Shown: positions 62,387-64,000 of the stretch, in pieces
How positions within the stretch are numbered: the stretch's first letter is position 1
Layout: the number at the start of each line of letters is the position of its first letter
Assembly: GCF_014287815.1 (NCBI RefSeq)
Contig: NZ_JACOOQ010000010.1
Location: 1-64,000 of the forward strand
Direction: 5' to 3'
From: Clostridium lentum
GTDB lineage: Bacteria > Bacillota > Clostridia > Clostridiales > Clostridiaceae
Length of the DNA stretch: 64,000 bases
Made by a program: the position numbers and the translations under genes
Notes under the pieces: generated by a model
Told to the model about the DNA's origin: nothing
Databases searched by the model: none
The model's input: the letters and a program-made list of their open reading frames with translations, nothing else

Positions 62387-63502
62387 TTATTTTTCTATAT
62401 AATTAAATACATGCTTAATTATCATATCAATACTACCATCTCCATTTCTTTTAATTTGAAACCTACTAGGATCTTTATATGCTTCTTGATTAATATATAA
62501 ATCTATATCATTGTCAATTTTTAATCTTGTTCTCTTAAGTTTCTTTTTAACAAATTGCTTGTCTAGTTTTATTTCTTCACCAAATCCATTAAATTTGATG
62601 AATGTTTCAAAGTCTTGTTTTTTCTGTGGTTCATCTCTAAATAATTTATCAGCTAATTCCTCAATGTTTATACTATCTTTTAAAAGTTGATCTTTAACTA
62701 CACTTCTTATACATTCAGCTTTTTCTGCATTTTCAGTTATATTATGTCTTGTCCAATTTTCAACAAATTTCATAAACTTTTTAGTTTCGGTTCTGCTATC
62801 TAATATTTCACTACAATTTAAAAAACTATTCATAAAATAATTAGCACTATATTCATCATCAACTTTTCTCACTTTTTCATTATCCATTACCCATAAATCA
62901 AATTTTTGTCCTTCTCTTACAGGTTTTATAAATGCTGCTTTTTTTATTCTTTGACTACTGCCTGGTAAAGCTGCGTTATGTTTTATAAGCCCTACTTCAA
63001 TTTTATTATCTATAAAATCTACTTGGTGAGTAAAACTATTAACATAATCTAGCTTAAGTATTCCAATCATAGGCCCTTGGTCTGTTATTATTGTTGCAAC
63101 TATAAGATCACAACTTGTAATATTTACATTTCCCTTCATAATACAAAATAATTGGATTGCTAATTCCTTTGATACTTCAATTATATCTCCATTTATTCTG
63201 TTATTTAAATAATCTTGAACTACTTCTTTAACTATATTTTTGTCTAGATTAAAAACTGCTGGAACTAGATCATCACTTTTAAATATTTTTTCTATATGCT
63301 TATATAAGAATTTATAAGTATCTTCTGTTAATTCTAAAGTAAATTCATTTAATACTGGTTCTTCCGCATTTCTATCTAGCACATGAATTACCGCATCTTG
63401 TATGTTAATGTCATTAACTCTATCCCCTGTATCTATTGCCATTCTTTGCTCCTTATACTCAAATCCATTTTTCTTTTTAGTTTTATTTGACTCATATATC
63501 AT
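62387..63502 (-). CDS. NdpA-like nucleoid-associated protein
   Basis: A 371-residue protein with INIQDAVIHVLDRNAEEPVLNE at the start, matching the 37-kDa nucleoid-associated (NdpA/YejK) family, and a C-terminal positively charged part. NdpA binds chromosome DNA in Gram-negative cells; phage homologues have not been given a role. AGGAGAA precedes the ATG. Confidence 0.75.
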   Translation of the reverse strand: MIYESNKTKKKNGFEYKEQRMAIDTGDRVNDINIQDAVIHVLDRNAEEPVLNEFTLELTEDTYKFLYKHIEKIFKSDDLVPAVFNLDKNIVKEVVQDYLNNRINGDIIEVSKELAIQLFCIMKGNVNITSCDLIVATIITDQGPMIGILKLDYVNSFTHQVDFIDNKIEVGLIKHNAALPGSSQRIKKAAFIKPVREGQKFDLWVMDNEKVRKVDDEYSANYFMNSFLNCSEILDSRTETKKFMKFVENWTRHNITENAEKAECIRSVVKDQLLKDSINIEELADKLFRDEPQKKQDFETFIKFNGFGEEIKLDKQFVKKKLKRTRLKIDNDIDLYINQEAYKDPSRFQIKRNGDGSIDMIIKHVFNYIEK

Positions 63503-63649
63503 ATTTTTTCTCCTAATTTTATTTTTTAAGCTCTCTAATATTGATATTGATTTTTATATGATAATGAACACTTAAGACAATATTTCAATAACTGCTCATT
63601 CTTTATTGTTTTATTCTTTTATCTATTTCACACTAGTAATGAATGTAAA

Positions 63650-63922
63650 TCACTGTCCCTTAATTGGGACTAAGTAATCATAATTTTCTCCTGAAATAAA
63701 CTCATATACAATTGGTTTTACTTCTTTGCAATGTTTCTTATCAACCCAACCATACATATGCCAATTCATTAAAACTCTATCTTCTTTTTCAAGTCTTACA
63801 ACATACTTACCTCTACCACCTTTTCGGCTTTCTGATTGAACTTTAAATCTTTTACCGATACAATCCTTATACCATTCAATTCCTGTTGAACTTATTATTT
63901 CTATCTCCATTTGAATCTCCAT
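63650..63922 (-). CDS. Hypothetical phage protein
   Basis: A 90-residue protein (IEIISSTGIEWYKDCIGKRFKV, then SRKGGRGKYVVRLEKEDRVL) predicted to be a small beta-rich fold. It lies in the early region with no recognised motif. The 147 bases to the NdpA-like gene have no gene I can support. Confidence 0.55.
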   Translation of the reverse strand: MEIQMEIEIISSTGIEWYKDCIGKRFKVQSESRKGGRGKYVVRLEKEDRVLMNWHMYGWVDKKHCKEVKPIVYEFISGENYDYLVPIKGQ

Positions 63923-64000
63923 TTGCTTCGTATTTTAATCAGAATGTGCCAAACTTGGACACATTTTATTTGAATTATCATATATTTCTTTAAAACCTAA

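Larger units (their letters stand above)
39242..64000 (-). mobile_element. Siphovirus-type prophage (HK97 head), runs past the right edge
   Basis: The left end is fixed by the break in gspE at about 39242; the right end is outside the window. It contains packaging, HK97-like head, non-contractile tail, holin-amidase lysis genes, accessory genes next to the left end, and early genes toward the right, all on the minus strand. Replication, repressor and the presumed integrase are not in view. A nonsense codon in a tail gene leaves its viability open. Confidence 0.95.

Noticed and set aside
63503..63649. Small Cys-containing frame between the NdpA-like gene and the next gene
   Set aside because: It has only a TTG start without a ribosome binding site and about 18 codons.
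1..64000. CRISPR arrays, tRNA or rRNA genes, riboswitches
   Set aside because: No regularly spaced repeats, no tRNA-like cloverleaf next to the prophage and no recognised riboswitch core were seen on either strand.

Overview
The window is AT-rich Firmicute DNA. The sporulation set (spo0A, spoIVB, spoIIM, the whole spoIIIA operon, gerW), the SpoIIIAG/AF/AH sequences and the gene order recN-argR-nadK-tlyA-dxs-ispA-xseBA-folD-nusB-asp23-spoIIIA-efp point to a Clostridium sensu stricto relative; species cannot be fixed from sequence alone. Almost every gene is on the minus strand.

Positions 1-39241 are host chromosome. From left: the edge of an IS91-like transposase, an amino-acid permease, a Nudix hydrolase, a D-Ala-D-Ala carboxypeptidase, a plus-strand DUF2953-gerW pair, scpAB, a metal-type cluster (COG0523 GTPase, small GTPase, ArsP-type permease, TIGR03943 protein), a lipoprotein, a second carboxypeptidase, pdp, a XerD-like protein that has lost several catalytic residues, spoIIM, an HD protein, spo0A-spoIVB-recN, the argR-to-nusB housekeeping and isoprenoid run, asp23, spoIIIAA-AH, a zinc-ribbon protein, efp, and a pseudopilus (ComG/type IV pilus-like) operon of three small assembly-type proteins, four prepilin-like proteins, GspF and the 3' part of GspE.

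At about 39242 the GspE ATPase gene breaks inside its Walker A motif and a prophage begins. It runs past the right edge (more than 24.7 kb) and its genes are minus-strand. Read right to left in transcription order: early/middle genes (hypothetical, NdpA-like, DnaQ-like exonuclease, RemA-like, HTH regulator, 37-aa peptide, tyrosine recombinase), packaging (small-terminase-like protein, HNH nuclease, P27-type small terminase, large terminase), HK97-type head (portal, protease, capsid, connectors), a non-contractile tail (tail tube, frameshifted chaperones, tape measure, Dit, an interrupted tail endopeptidase, SGNH-domain fibre), lysis (holin, amidase), and an accessory zone at the end next to gspE.

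The accessory zone (39.3-42.7 kb) is the least explained part. It holds two 37-codon hydrophobic peptide frames behind a near-consensus promoter that carries a palindromic operator, a small basic protein, a HipA-like kinase/DUF3037 pair, and an adenine methyltransferase whose promoter spacer is filled by a consensus SOS (LexA) box. Other points worth a second look are the phage disruption of the pilus ATPase, a canonical A_AAA_AAG -1 frameshift site, an in-frame ochre codon in the tail endopeptidase gene, a phage RemA homologue, and the apparently inactive XerD paralogue. No tRNA, rRNA or CRISPR array was seen.
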